Assembly (NCBI GenBank): GCA_003209425.1
Contig: QCRB01000010.1
Span: forward strand, 1-39,253
DNA from: Prochlorococcus sp. AG-459-E08
GTDB taxonomy: Bacteria > Cyanobacteriota > Cyanobacteriia > PCC-6307 > Cyanobiaceae
DNA length: 39,253 bases
Reading direction: 5' to 3'
Shown here in pieces: positions 27,061 through 36,209 of this stretch. The first letter of the stretch is position 1, and each line of letters begins with the position of its first letter. The notes under the pieces were generated by a model. That model was not told the DNA's origin and ran no database searches. It saw nothing but the letters and a program-made list of their open reading frames with translations. The translations under genes were made by a program, and so were the position numbers.

Positions 27061-28071
27061 ATGAAGGAATCTTTTAGACATTTAGAACAAAATAAAGTCA
27101 TTGACCTCATTGGTCTAGGTAATGCAATAGTAGATATTATTGTAAATATTGAAGATGAGTTTCTTGAAATAAATAATTTAGAGAAAGGATCAATGAATCT
27201 CATTAATTCTGATGAATCTCAGAAATTGTTAGAAAATTGCAAAGTGATCAAACAAATATCAGGGGGATCCTCAGCAAATACCGTTGTATGTTTAGCAGAA
27301 TTAGGTAATGAAGTTCAATTTATAGGAAGAGTAAAAAATGATAAATATGGAAATTTCTTTTCTGCTGATATCAAAAAAAGTAAAACTATATTTAATACTC
27401 CACCAACTTTTAAAGGTGCTTCAACAGCTCATTCAATAATTTTAATTACACCTGATGCTCAAAGAACTATGTGCACCTATCTTGGAGCATCTGTAGAGTT
27501 TGAACCAAAAGATATCAATTTTAGTGAAATAAAGGATAGTAAATATTTATATTTAGAGGGTTATTTATGGGATAGCAAATTAGCCAAAAATGCTTTTCTT
27601 CAAGCAGCTGAAATTGCAAAACTATCTAATACAAAAATAATCCTTTCATTATCTGATTCATTTTGCGTGGATAGACATCGAGAGAGTTTCTTGGGATTAA
27701 TTGATAATTTTGTAGATATAGTTTTTTGTAATGAATCCGAAGTGTTAAGTCTATTTCAAAAGGAAAAATTAGAAATCTGCCAAAGTGACCTCTCTTCATT
27801 ATGTGAATTAGTCGTAGTAACTAAAGGTCATGAAGGCTCTCTCATTATTAACAAAAAAGGTTTAGAGGTGATTCAGTCAATACCAAAGGGTGAGGTAATC
27901 GATACTACTGGTGCGGGAGATATTTATGCCGGAGGATTTATTCATGGATTAATAAATAATTATTCCCTCACAAGGTGTGGAGAGATAGGCTCAATTTGTG
28001 CGGGACATATAGTAACTCAACTTGGATCAAGATCCAATATTGATCTTAAAGAGTTAATAAGGCATGCTTAA
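27061..28071 (+). CDS. PfkB-family carbohydrate/nucleoside kinase
   Basis: This 336-residue protein is a ribokinase-fold kinase of the PfkB family. The N-terminal GLGNAIVDII, the substrate-side GGSSANTV and RVKNDKYGNF (PfkB signature 1 region) and the C-terminal DTTGAGDIYAGGF (signature 2 with the catalytic Asp and anion hole) are present. It resembles the adenosine-kinase-like and sugar-kinase branch, but a single substrate cannot be assigned. It follows purA by 15 bases, and such kinases next to purA could salvage adenosine; that is inference. Its stop abuts the cutA stop on the other strand with no intervening base. Confidence 0.85.
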   Translation: MKESFRHLEQNKVIDLIGLGNAIVDIIVNIEDEFLEINNLEKGSMNLINSDESQKLLENCKVIKQISGGSSANTVVCLAELGNEVQFIGRVKNDKYGNFFSADIKKSKTIFNTPPTFKGASTAHSIILITPDAQRTMCTYLGASVEFEPKDINFSEIKDSKYLYLEGYLWDSKLAKNAFLQAAEIAKLSNTKIILSLSDSFCVDRHRESFLGLIDNFVDIVFCNESEVLSLFQKEKLEICQSDLSSLCELVVVTKGHEGSLIINKKGLEVIQSIPKGEVIDTTGAGDIYAGGFIHGLINNYSLTRCGEIGSICAGHIVTQLGSRSNIDLKELIRHA

Positions 28072-28377
28072 TTAAATAGTCTCATTCAGCCAATCAAAAT
28101 ATTTCATATCAGAATGGTATTTCTTGTAAAGAATTTGAGGAACATCATATGTAGTAATTGTTTTTAAAAAATTTATTAAATCATCTTTTAATTCTGGTTT
28201 ACTTTTTATAGTAATTTCAAACTCTTGAGTTTCTGCGATATCATTATCCCACTCATAAATTGAAAAGATTTGTTTTATTGAAACACAAGCTGCAAGTTTT
28301 TTTTGTAAGAGTAATTTAGCCACTAGCAAAGCATTTTTTTTGCTTGATTCAGTTGTGATCATAATTAAAACTTCCAT
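28072..28377 (-). CDS. cutA: CutA-like divalent-cation tolerance protein
   Basis: CutA is a small trimeric protein with a ferredoxin-like fold, implicated in copper tolerance in E. coli and found in almost all organisms; the exact function is unsettled. The 101-residue product shows the family pattern: VLIMITTESSKKNALLVAKLLLQKKLAACVSI, IYEWDNDIAETQEFEI, KSKPELKDDL and the C-terminal YDVPQILYKKY followed by YFDWLNE. ATG at 28375-28377. It begins 6 bases after the cobK stop and is probably co-transcribed with it. Confidence 0.93.
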   Translation of the reverse strand: MEVLIMITTESSKKNALLVAKLLLQKKLAACVSIKQIFSIYEWDNDIAETQEFEITIKSKPELKDDLINFLKTITTYDVPQILYKKYHSDMKYFDWLNETI

Positions 28378-28383
28378 AAAAAA

Positions 28384-29187
28384 TTAAAAATTAAAATTTC
28401 TAGTAATATGATCTATCAATTCCTCGTATTTACTGAAAGAGTTAGAGTAATCATTTTCTATTTTTGGCCTTTTAACCAAAAATAGCTTTAATTTACTTCC
28501 TGAAATAATACTTTCCCAGTTTTTTTGAGAATAACTTCCAGATTCTCGGCATAGTACATAATCTATTTTCCAAAAATCACAAAGTTTTTTTTCTAAAATT
28601 CCTTCCTCACTTTTACTCGGTTCAAGTATCGCTATATTTGCATTCTTAATACATGATCCAAAAGCTTTAGTTATGCTCTCATAAGTTGGAAGTACCCTTG
28701 TAAATACATTTGCTTTACAATTCATATAATAACTTGCTGTATCGTTAAGGAATCTTGATCCTATTGCAAGAAGAATATTCTTATTTTCTATATCAACATT
28801 ATTTATATCCTTTAAATGATCAATATAAAAAAAATTATTAGTGTTATTTATTAGAGATTTCCTCTCAAATAGTAAAAGAGGTGTATTAATTTCTTTACAT
28901 GCATTATTAAGATTTTTAGAAATTATTACGGCAAACGGATGTGTAGCATCGATAACGCATGTGATTTTATTTTTATTTATGAAATTAATTATTTGATCTT
29001 TATTATTTAATTTCCCCGTAATGATATGTAACTTTGGATTTTCAATATAAGCTTGCCCTGCTTTATAAGTTAAAACACTTGCAAAGACTAAATAATTAAG
29101 TTCAAGAAGCCTATTAGCTATTACAGGTCCATCCGAAGTTCCTGATAGGATCCAAACATTTTTATAGCAATTTCCTTGATTCTGCAT
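28384..29187 (-). CDS. cobK: Precorrin-6A reductase (CobK/CbiJ)
   Basis: CobK reduces precorrin-6A with NADPH in the corrin-ring pathway to (pseudo)cobalamin. The 267-residue protein opens with VWILSGTSDGPVIANRLLE, the family's GTxDG nucleotide-binding start, then a VIDATHPFA motif (about 99-107), which is characteristic of CobK/CbiJ, and a LLFERKSL strand. The middle is Asn- and Lys-rich, as in other AT-rich genomes. It forms a leftward pair with cutA. A 28-base gap separates its ATG from ssb, which runs the other way. cobO at 11470 is another member of the pathway. Confidence 0.9.
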   Translation of the reverse strand: MQNQGNCYKNVWILSGTSDGPVIANRLLELNYLVFASVLTYKAGQAYIENPKLHIITGKLNNKDQIINFINKNKITCVIDATHPFAVIISKNLNNACKEINTPLLLFERKSLINNTNNFFYIDHLKDINNVDIENKNILLAIGSRFLNDTASYYMNCKANVFTRVLPTYESITKAFGSCIKNANIAILEPSKSEEGILEKKLCDFWKIDYVLCRESGSYSQKNWESIISGSKLKLFLVKRPKIENDYSNSFSKYEELIDHITRNFNF

Positions 29188-29215
29188 CAGTATGTCTTTA
29201 ATTAAATAGTAAGTA

Positions 29216-29641
29216 ATGAATCATTGTTTAATTCAGGGGGTCATTAATAGCGCTCCCCAAATGAGGTATACCAAAGAAAACCAAACTCCAATTGCAGAAA
29301 TGATAGTTAATTTTAAAGGATTACGTAGTGAAGATCCAACCAGAGATCTCAAGATCATAGGATGGGGGAATATTGCCCAAGAAATGGTAGATGAACTAAA
29401 GGAGGGACAAAATATTGTTATTGAGGGACGTCTAAAGATGAATTCTGTCACTAGAAAAGATGGAACTAAAGAAAAACAACCAGAACTAACAGCTTCAAAG
29501 ATTCATCAAATATCGCCAGTTGATGTTATTAAGTCTGATCAAAAAGAAAATAATGAGTCATTTGAAAATAAAGAAACCGCCAAAAAATCTAGTTGGGACA
29601 GTTCACCTTTAGTACCTGAAGTTGACGAAATACCTTTTTAA
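29216..29641 (+). CDS. ssb: Single-stranded DNA-binding protein
   Basis: SSB coats single-stranded DNA in replication, repair and recombination. The 141-residue product has the OB fold (about 1-105), with KGLRSEDPTRDLKIIGWG and GQNIVIEGRLKMNSVTRKDG, a Ser/Lys/Glu-rich linker and the acidic C-terminal tip PEVDEIPF used to recruit partners such as PriA and RecQ. Cyanobacterial SSBs are shorter in the linker than E. coli SSB, and this fits. ATG at 29216-29218, no clear Shine-Dalgarno. priA, whose product is an SSB partner, lies 2.8 kb away but on its own. Confidence 0.93.
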   Translation: MNHCLIQGVINSAPQMRYTKENQTPIAEMIVNFKGLRSEDPTRDLKIIGWGNIAQEMVDELKEGQNIVIEGRLKMNSVTRKDGTKEKQPELTASKIHQISPVDVIKSDQKENNESFENKETAKKSSWDSSPLVPEVDEIPF

Positions 29642-29642
29642 A

Positions 29643-29825
29643 TCAAATATCAACATTATTTTCTTGAACACTTATAATTAACTTGCTTATTTTTCTTTCA
29701 AGCGCGGCAAGTTCGCTTCTTATTTCTGACCATTTACCCTTATCAAGATTTTCTAGTAGCCATGCTCTATCTTGTTCAAGTTTAAAAATTAAATCTCCTT
29801 GATTTGCAGTATTAGGATCTTGCAT
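29643..29825 (-). CDS. Small helical protein, unknown
   Basis: This 60-residue ORF has a plausible protein composition, with two predicted helices: LIFKLEQDRAWLLENLDKG and EIRSELAALERKISKLI, the latter with heptad-like leucine/isoleucine spacing. It has no signal or membrane segment. I do not recognise a family, although small helical proteins like this are common in marine picocyanobacteria. It ends 2 bases from the ssb stop and starts (ATG 29823-29825) 42 bases before the divergent DUF2854 gene, so the space fits a gene exactly. The overlapping plus-strand ORF 29831-30055 is a shadow of the next gene. Confidence 0.6.
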   Translation of the reverse strand: MQDPNTANQGDLIFKLEQDRAWLLENLDKGKWSEIRSELAALERKISKLIISVQENNVDI

Positions 29826-29867
29826 AATACTTGTTAGCCCTTTTAAAACTCATTCTACTAAAACAAA

Positions 29868-30398
29868 ATGAAGAAATACTTATCGCCTGGAAACTTAATC
29901 GTAACAACTGGGGGTATATTAGCTTTTGTTGGAATGACTGCTTATTTTACAGACTCAGTGAATTTAAGTGTACCTACTTTTTTTTATGGAGTACCTATTT
30001 TTCTAATTGGATTAGGCTTAAAGACTTCCGAAATACCTCCTGTAAAGTTATTTGACAAGACAAATTTTGCGACAAATAAATTTAATAGACCAAAAGAATT
30101 AACTGCATTAGTTAAAGATGTCACAAGATGGAGGTATGGGATAAAAGCTCATCTTGAATCGTCATTAGAATCTTTAAATTTGTGGGACGAGGATAACCCC
30201 CCTCAATTAAAAGAAATAGAAGAAATTACAAAGGAAGAAAAAAATGGCCTAAGGATGCGTTTCGAATTAAACGCTGTCCCTCTAGAAAAATGGATTGAAA
30301 AACAAGAAAGATTAAACAGGTTTTTCGTCAAAGGTCTTGAATCAGAATTTATTATCGACGATAATAAAAAAGAATTTGATTTTATTCTCTTTTATTGA
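29868..30398 (+). CDS. DUF2854 membrane protein
   Basis: The 176-residue product matches DUF2854, a family of cyanobacteria and chloroplasts with unknown function. Two hydrophobic helices near the N-terminus (about 9-29 and 35-50, the second containing VPIFLIGLGLK) are followed by a soluble region of about 125 residues with a conserved-looking TRWRYGIKAHLESSLESLNLW and several acidic stretches. It is likely a small integral membrane protein with its bulk on one side of the membrane. ATG at 29868-29870. argB starts 64 bases downstream. No sequence sign of special regulation. Confidence 0.78.
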   Translation: MKKYLSPGNLIVTTGGILAFVGMTAYFTDSVNLSVPTFFYGVPIFLIGLGLKTSEIPPVKLFDKTNFATNKFNRPKELTALVKDVTRWRYGIKAHLESSLESLNLWDEDNPPQLKEIEEITKEEKNGLRMRFELNAVPLEKWIEKQERLNRFFVKGLESEFIIDDNKKEFDFILFY

Positions 30399-30462
30399 AT
30401 ATAGGGATATATTTGTAAAAACCTAACCTATCAATTCAATCAAGTTTTAATGAATTTTTATA

Positions 30463-31314
30463 ATGAATGATTCTCAAAGAGTATCAATATTAAGCGAGGC
30501 ACTTCCATATATACAAAGTTTCTCAGGTAGAAAAATTGTTATCAAGTATGGTGGTTCTGTTATGGAGAATGACAATTTAAAAAATGCTTTTTTTAGAGAC
30601 ATAGCACTTTTATCAACCGTTGGGGTTTGTCCGATAGTGATTCATGGAGGTGGACCAGAGATTAATAATTGGTTAAAGAAATTAGAAATATCTCCTAAAT
30701 TCGAAAATGGATTAAGAATTACTGATCAAAAAACAATGGAAATTGTCGAGATGGTTCTAATGGGTAGAGTTAACAAACAAATTGTAAAAGGCATTAATAA
30801 AACTGGATCATTAGCTGTGGGAATATCTGGTCTTGATGGCAACTTAATTCAATCTAGAGAACTAGGAGATGGTAGCCATGGGTTAGTGGGAGAGGTTACA
30901 AAAATCAATCCTGAGATATTAGATCCTCTCATTTCTAAAGGATATATCCCAATTATTTCTAGCATTGGATCAACCTTGGAGGGGATTTCCCATAACATCA
31001 ATGCAGATTTTGTTGCTGGAGAAATTGCTGCTGCAATAAATGCAGAAAAACTTATTCTTCTTACTGATACTCAAGGGATTTTAAAGGAAAAAGATAACAA
31101 AAATAGTCTTGTTGAAAAAACTAATCTCAAAGAGGCAAGAGATTTTATTGATAAAAAAATTGTAACTGAAGGTATGATTCCAAAGACAGAATGCTGTATA
31201 AGAGCTTTAGCCCAAGGAGTCAAAGCAGCTCACATAATTGATGGAAGAATAGAACATTCATTACTTCTTGAGATTTTTACAAATTCCGGTATAGGTACAA
31301 TGATAGTCGCCTAA
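30463..31314 (+). CDS. argB: N-acetylglutamate kinase
   Basis: ArgB phosphorylates N-acetylglutamate, the controlling step of arginine synthesis, and in cyanobacteria is activated by the nitrogen regulator PII. The 283-residue protein has KYGGSVM (nucleotide loop), [29 protein letters not shown]-like regulatory region ([16 protein letters not shown]), [15 protein letters not shown] and the C-terminal GGMIPK-type segment ([17 protein letters not shown]). The arginine-inhibitable, cyclic type has an N-terminal helix as here ([15 protein letters not shown]). ATG at 30463-30465. Its stop is 3 bases before the next gene, so the two probably form an operon. Confidence 0.96.
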   Translation: MNDSQRVSILSEALPYIQSFSGRKIVIKYGGSVMENDNLKNAFFRDIALLSTVGVCPIVIHGGGPEINNWLKKLEISPKFENGLRITDQKTMEIVEMVLMGRVNKQIVKGINKTGSLAVGISGLDGNLIQSRELGDGSHGLVGEVTKINPEILDPLISKGYIPIISSIGSTLEGISHNINADFVAGEIAAAINAEKLILLTDTQGILKEKDNKNSLVEKTNLKEARDFIDKKIVTEGMIPKTECCIRALAQGVKAAHIIDGRIEHSLLLEIFTNSGIGTMIVA

Positions 31315-31317
31315 CCA

Positions 31318-32427
31318 ATGAAAACTTATGAGCAAGTTTTAGAAAAAGTAGAACTTGCCTTAGCTAAAGGTGAGTATCATTATTGCATTGAATTTCTTTT
31401 GCCCATAATCGAATCATTTCCTTTATCAAGCAAAGAGGGAGTAAATTTAAGAACAATCTTAATTACTGCTCTATGTGGCATCAATAAAAGGGAGGAGGCA
31501 AAAAAGTTTTGTAAAGAACTTCTAAAATCTTACGATAATAAGACGAGAGAAAATGCAAAATATTTGATGGAAGTTATAGACTCTCCTGATATTAAAAAAC
31601 CAGAAAATTGGAACTTACAGTTTGAAAGCGACCCATCACTCAATAAAAAATCTCTTAACTCACTTCGCAAAAAAAGAGAAGTATTGAAGAAAAAAAAATT
31701 TATTAATGTAACTGAGACACCAACTGGTGAAACCAAACCCTTTCAGAAAGGCTTTTCACTGATCATTTTTTTAATACTATTATTATTAATTCCACTTTTA
31801 AGTGGCTGCGTAAAAATTGAGGATACCCTTGATCTTAGTGAACTTGATTCAATAACTAATATCTTAGTGATAGAGAGTAAATACATAAAGAAATTTCCTT
31901 GGCAATTAAAATTTGAAGAGAAGATGAAAGATATTTTTCCTGACGCAGAAATTGAACAAGACGAATCAACCTTTTCTGTGAAACATAAAAATCTCAATTT
32001 AGAGGATACAAAGCAAGTTCTTAAAATCACCCAAAATACAGCTGGAGAATTAGCGGGAGAATCAACAAATATAGAAATTAATACTACTCAAAAAAATTTC
32101 ATTTTTTTTAAAAAATACTTTTACAGGTTAGATTTGGATCTAAATTCTATTAAAGGTATTGATAATTTAGAACTCATTTTCAAAATTATTCACCCTAATA
32201 AAGCTATCCTTACCGATAAAAATAATTCAAGTTTAGAAATCACAAAAAATCTAATAATTTGGGATTTAAATCAAGGGCAGATAAATAGTCTTGAATTTTC
32301 TTTCTGGAGCCTCAACAAACTCTTGATTGGGATATCTATTATTTTAATAATTATAATATTGGCTTATTTATTAAGATTCTATAGATTTAAATTAGGTTCA
32401 GATTTACCTCAACTTCCATCAAAGTAA
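31318..32427 (+). CDS. TPR-like/DUF3153 membrane protein with internal lipobox-like segment
   Basis: The 369-residue product has two parts. Residues 1-90 are helical, TPR-like (YHYCIEFLLPIIESFPLSSK), followed by a basic linker rich in Lys/Arg (110-130). A hydrophobic helix (145-163) ends in LLSGC with Cys164, like a lipobox, then an extracytoplasmic region of about 170 residues resembling DUF3153, and a C-terminal helix (about 334-353) with a short basic tail. DUF3153 proteins in other cyanobacteria usually start at the lipobox, so this looks like a fused N-terminal extension. Because of the inner position the Cys may not be lipidated. It follows argB by 3 bases and abuts the priA stop on the other strand with zero spacing. 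Function unknown. Confidence 0.65.
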   Translation: MKTYEQVLEKVELALAKGEYHYCIEFLLPIIESFPLSSKEGVNLRTILITALCGINKREEAKKFCKELLKSYDNKTRENAKYLMEVIDSPDIKKPENWNLQFESDPSLNKKSLNSLRKKREVLKKKKFINVTETPTGETKPFQKGFSLIIFLILLLLIPLLSGCVKIEDTLDLSELDSITNILVIESKYIKKFPWQLKFEEKMKDIFPDAEIEQDESTFSVKHKNLNLEDTKQVLKITQNTAGELAGESTNIEINTTQKNFIFFKKYFYRLDLDLNSIKGIDNLELIFKIIHPNKAILTDKNNSSLEITKNLIIWDLNQGQINSLEFSFWSLNKLLIGISIILIIIILAYLLRFYRFKLGSDLPQLPSK

Positions 32428-34704
32428 TTACAACTCTGCTGGATTAACATCTATTGTTAAAAAAACATTTTTTGGAATAAGTTTCCATAATATTGATCTA
32501 TCAGGTAAAGGAATCTTTGTTCCTTCAGGACCATGTATTAATATCTGCCATCTAAATTTTTTACCGACTTTAGCTATTAAACTAGGGGCAGGGCCAATTA
32601 ATTTCCAGTTCTTTTTCTCACAAAAACTGAGTAGATATTTTGCTAATTTTATTGCAATTGACTCAGTTAATTCATAATTTTCACCTGATAATTTTAGTAG
32701 GCAAATTGTGCAAAATGGAAATAAATTAGCATCCTTTCTCAATCTCGAGTTTTCAATTAAGAATCTTTCATAATCTCTTTTTTGAAGATACGAAATCACC
32801 GGGTGGTTAGGTTTATATGTTTGAAAAATTACTTTCCCTTTTTTTTGTGCCCTGCCGGCCCTTCCTGCTACTTGCAAAAATAATTGTAATGATTTTTCTT
32901 CTGCTGAAATATCTGGGCGATGAAGCAACCCATCTGCTGCAATAACTACTGAAAGAGTAATATTGGGGATGTCAATACCTTTTGCCAACATCTGAGTACC
33001 GACAAGAATATCAGCATCACCTTTAGAAAACTTTGAAAGAATATCTCTATGCCCATCCCTTCCTGAAGTTGTATCTCTATCAAAGCGAAGTACACTTAAG
33101 TCAGGAAATTCTTCATTTAAAAACTCTATTACCCTTTGCGTACCAATTCCAAAAGGTTTGAAAGCAGTTGAATGACAATCTGGGCAACGATTGATCAATC
33201 TTGATTTATGATCACACCAATGACATCTTAACCATTTTTTTCCTTGTGATCCGAGATGAACTGATAAAGGAACGTCACAGTTGGGGCAATTTATTAAATA
33301 TCCGCAATTTCTACAACTTAAAAATCCACTATGCCCCCTCCTAGGGATCAAAATTATTGCTTGCTCTTTTCTTAAGCGTAGTTGAGGAAGCAATTGTAAT
33401 AATTCATTGGAAAAAATTTTCATATTTCCCTTCTTGAACTCATCCCGCATATCAATAATTTTTATTTCAGGAGTCTCATTACTGGATATCCTTTGAAGCA
33501 TTCTTACCAATTTAAAATTCCTTTCAAAAATACACTTTTTCCAAGTCTTCATTGATGGGGTTGCACTCCCAAAAATTAACTTTGCAGAATTCCTTTTTAC
33601 TATTTCAATAGCAATCTCTCTCGCGTCATAGCAAGGCATAGGACTATCTTGCTTATAAGAAACATCATGTTCTTCATCCATTATTATTAATCCCAGATTT
33701 CTGATTGGAAGAAAAACTGCCGACCTTGTACCTATTACTATTAAAGGTTCATTAGCATTAATAATTTTCTTCCAAACTAAAGTTCTATGATCGGGAGAAC
33801 AATTACTATGATATTCGTAAACAACATTATTAAATCGCCTACTAAACCTATCAATAAGTTGAGGAATTAATCCAATTTCTGGGGCTAGTATCAAACAACT
33901 TTTTTTCTTAAGAAATTGATCTTCAGCAATTCTCATATACACTTCTGTTTTACCTGAACCTGTTTCGCCCCAAAGAAGTAATGCATCTCCTGGTTTCATT
34001 GTTTGAAATTTTTGAAATGCAATTTTTTGCTCATTTGTAAGATTTGGTTTTTTCGTTGCGATATGATCTTTTACAAAGGAATTTAATTTACTATTTGTAT
34101 TTTTTTTTCTTTTAGATTTAGCAAGATAATTTTTACTGACCATTGAGTTGATTAGAGTGTAATTAAAACCAGACTTTATTAATTCACTTTGCCAATTGCC
34201 TTTTTTAGATAAACTATCCATTAAAAAAAATTCTTTTTTGGTTAATCCATTTTTCTTAATATCAAATTCTTTTTTAGTTTCAATCCATATTTGATCTTTT
34301 AAACCTTTAGAGAAATTTTTATGTTTACCAATCCAGCCAGGAGGAAATGCAGTTTTAAACATTTTTAAATTACTAACCATATAAAAAGAGGCTAGGGAGT
34401 CTATCAATTCTCTCCAAGATTCATCAATTATTTTTTTCTGCAAAATACTTTCAACAAACAAATATCTTATGCTTTTTCCTCCAGTAATATTTGATTCATC
34501 ATTATTGATTGTCGAAAAGTCTTTTTTGGAGATCACCAACCCATTCAATAATCTCCCCCTTAGTCTCACACTTACAATATCTCCAACTTCTGCTCCAAGA
34601 TTATTTCCATCTAAATAGTAAAAGCTTTCATTACTACTACCTATATCAAGCAAAATTTCCAATTTATAGGAGATATTTAATAACTGATTACTTGCCGGCT
34701 TCAA
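32428..34704 (-). CDS. priA: Primosomal protein N' (replication restart helicase)
   Basis: PriA recognises stalled forks and reloads the replicative helicase. The 758-residue product has an N-terminal DNA-binding region, the helicase motif I WGETGSGKTEVY, the DEEHD box (motif II), FGSATPS, and a zinc-binding insert with paired cysteines (CRNC, CPNC, CHWC, CPDC), all four CxxC pairs intact. Later motifs include VGTQMLAKGIDIPN and QVAGRAGRAQKKGKV. The start is TTG at 34702-34704; an in-frame stop (34714-34716) lies just upstream, so no longer form exists. It overlaps a possible 32-residue ORF at 34688-34786. It converges on the DUF3153 gene. Confidence 0.95.
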   Translation of the reverse strand: MKPASNQLLNISYKLEILLDIGSSNESFYYLDGNNLGAEVGDIVSVRLRGRLLNGLVISKKDFSTINNDESNITGGKSIRYLFVESILQKKIIDESWRELIDSLASFYMVSNLKMFKTAFPPGWIGKHKNFSKGLKDQIWIETKKEFDIKKNGLTKKEFFLMDSLSKKGNWQSELIKSGFNYTLINSMVSKNYLAKSKRKKNTNSKLNSFVKDHIATKKPNLTNEQKIAFQKFQTMKPGDALLLWGETGSGKTEVYMRIAEDQFLKKKSCLILAPEIGLIPQLIDRFSRRFNNVVYEYHSNCSPDHRTLVWKKIINANEPLIVIGTRSAVFLPIRNLGLIIMDEEHDVSYKQDSPMPCYDAREIAIEIVKRNSAKLIFGSATPSMKTWKKCIFERNFKLVRMLQRISSNETPEIKIIDMRDEFKKGNMKIFSNELLQLLPQLRLRKEQAIILIPRRGHSGFLSCRNCGYLINCPNCDVPLSVHLGSQGKKWLRCHWCDHKSRLINRCPDCHSTAFKPFGIGTQRVIEFLNEEFPDLSVLRFDRDTTSGRDGHRDILSKFSKGDADILVGTQMLAKGIDIPNITLSVVIAADGLLHRPDISAEEKSLQLFLQVAGRAGRAQKKGKVIFQTYKPNHPVISYLQKRDYERFLIENSRLRKDANLFPFCTICLLKLSGENYELTESIAIKLAKYLLSFCEKKNWKLIGPAPSLIAKVGKKFRWQILIHGPEGTKIPLPDRSILWKLIPKNVFLTIDVNPAEL

Positions 34705-34786
34705 AACTTTTTCTTAGTATTGGATTGTTGAACATTCCACAAAGTGTTTTTGCACATTGTAAGTATCCTGCTCTTAAGGGAGACAT
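34688..34786 (-). CDS. Possible 32-residue ORF overlapping the priA start
   Basis: An ATG-started ORF on the same strand as priA encodes MSPLRAGYLQCAKTLCGMFN and 12 more residues, ending at TAA 34688-34690. Its last 17 bases overlap the priA start. Composition looks protein-like (two Cys five apart, basic ends), but no ribosome site is clear and I do not recognise the product. It could be a real short protein, or a translational coupling device for the TTG-started priA. A TATAGA-like -10 lies roughly 80 bases upstream. Support is positional only. Confidence 0.35.
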   Translation of the reverse strand: MSPLRAGYLQCAKTLCGMFNNPILRKSFEAGK

Positions 34787-35024
34787 GAAGCTCTGATCAT
34801 TGACTGAAAATTCAAAACTGATCTGCCTGTCTGAGAAATCCCAAGACTTTTTACTTTAGGTAATCTATAGCACTATTTAAATTTTTCAACAATTTAGAAA
34901 ACTTTTCCTATTCTCATTTTGTAAAAAAGTTTTTTAAACATTAAGTGGAATTTACTACTAAATGTTCAAATTAGCCCTAAATAAAATTTTATCTAGTTAA
35001 ATTCACCGTAGAAAGGAGTCAATT
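34787..35024. other. Intergenic region between priA and rpoD
   Basis: These 238 bases hold no further convincing gene, tRNA or strong hairpin. They must contain the leftward promoter for the short ORF/priA and the rightward promoter and leader of the sigma-factor gene. On the plus strand AT-rich blocks include TAAAAT near 34983-34988, and a long leader is suggested by the strong ribosome site at its end. I cannot assign a single start point. Confidence 0.4.
35012..35018 (+). promoter_or_regulatory. Strong Shine-Dalgarno sequence of the sigma-factor gene
   Basis: AAAGGAG lies 6 bases before the ATG at 35025. It is the best ribosome-binding site in the window, where many genes have none, and fixes the start of rpoD. 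Confidence 0.75.
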
Positions 35025-36209
35025 ATGTGTCCAGTCGCAGCAGAATCAAAGAATTCCAAGCCTAGTTCCAAAAAAAAGATCAATAAAAAAATTAATACAA
35101 ATTTAGAAACAGTAGTTGAAGAAGATAGTAATAAAAATAATCAAACTTTACAGACATCTGCAGAGTTAAACGAAAGCAGTATTGAAAATAACAATAATGA
35201 ATTTAGTGATTCTGAAGAAGAAGATAAAGGGCTCGGGAATATAAAACTTGGGCCAAAAGGTATCTACACTGAAGATTCAATAAGAGTTTATCTCCAAGAA
35301 ATTGGAAGAATTAGACTTTTAAGACCAGATGAAGAAATTGAGCTTGCAAGAAAAATTGCTGACTTACTCCAATTAGAAGAGCTGGCAACTCAATATGAGT
35401 CAGAAAAAGGACATTTCCCATCTGTAAGAGAATGGGCCGAGTTAATAGATATGCCTCTTCCCAAATTTAGAAGAAGACTTCTCTTAGGGCGGAGAGCTAA
35501 AGAAAAAATGGTTCAATCAAATTTAAGATTAGTTGTTTCCATTGCTAAAAAATATATGAATAGAGGTTTATCATTTCAAGATTTAATCCAAGAAGGAAGT
35601 TTGGGTCTAATTAGGGCAGCGGAAAAATTCGACCATGAAAAAGGTTATAAGTTCTCTACATATGCAACTTGGTGGATTCGCCAAGCCATTACAAGAGCAA
35701 TTGCGGATCAAAGTAGAACTATTAGATTGCCAGTTCACTTATACGAGACAATATCCAGAATTAAAAAAACCACAAAAGTTCTTAGCCAAGAATTTGGCAG
35801 GAAACCCAGTGAAGAAGAAATCGCTGAGAGTATGGAAATGACAATCGAAAAATTAAGATTTATAGCTAAAAGTGCTCAACTTCCTATTTCTTTAGAAACT
35901 CCAATAGGGAAAGAAGAAGACTCAAGACTAGGAGACTTTATAGAGGCTGATATAGAAAATCCAGAGCAAGATGTTTCTAAAACTTTACTAAGAGAAGATT
36001 TGGAAGGAGTATTAGCCACTCTTAGTCCAAGAGAAAGAGATGTTCTCAGATTGAGATATGGAATTGATGATGGAAGAATGAAAACTCTTGAAGAAATTGG
36101 CCAGATTTTTGATGTGACGAGAGAAAGAATTAGACAAATAGAGGCAAAAGCTCTAAGAAAACTTAGGCATCCAAATCGAAATGGGGTTTTAAAAGAATAT
36201 ATAAAATAA
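35025..36209 (+). CDS. rpoD: RNA polymerase sigma factor, RpoD/SigA type
   Basis: This 394-residue sigma-70 factor has a low-complexity, acidic N-terminal 80 residues in place of a long region 1.1, then region 1.2 ([20 protein letters not shown]), region 2 with the polymerase-binding [20 protein letters not shown] and promoter-melting/-10 reading [20 protein letters not shown], region 3 ([12 protein letters not shown]) and region 4.2 ([20 protein letters not shown]) for the -35. Regions are complete with no gap. The full set and neighbour hemC match the principal (SigA, group 1) factor of cyanobacteria; a group 2 factor is possible but less likely. ATG 35025 is fixed by the Shine-Dalgarno at 35012. 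Confidence 0.93.
   Translation: MCPVAAESKNSKPSSKKKINKKINTNLETVVEEDSNKNNQTLQTSAELNESSIENNNNEFSDSEEEDKGLGNIKLGPKGIYTEDSIRVYLQEIGRIRLLRPDEEIELARKIADLLQLEELATQYESEKGHFPSVREWAELIDMPLPKFRRRLLLGRRAKEKMVQSNLRLVVSIAKKYMNRGLSFQDLIQEGSLGLIRAAEKFDHEKGYKFSTYATWWIRQAITRAIADQSRTIRLPVHLYETISRIKKTTKVLSQEFGRKPSEEEIAESMEMTIEKLRFIAKSAQLPISLETPIGKEEDSRLGDFIEADIENPEQDVSKTLLREDLEGVLATLSPRERDVLRLRYGIDDGRMKTLEEIGQIFDVTRERIRQIEAKALRKLRHPNRNGVLKEYIK

Noticed and set aside
29831-30055. 74-residue ORF on the plus strand in another frame of the DUF2854 gene
   Set aside because: It overlaps DUF2854 in another frame and has no family features; the DUF2854 frame has better composition and membrane helices.
34509-34796. 95-residue plus-strand ORF across the priA start
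   Set aside because: It is antisense to the priA N-terminus and not protein-like; no ribosome site.
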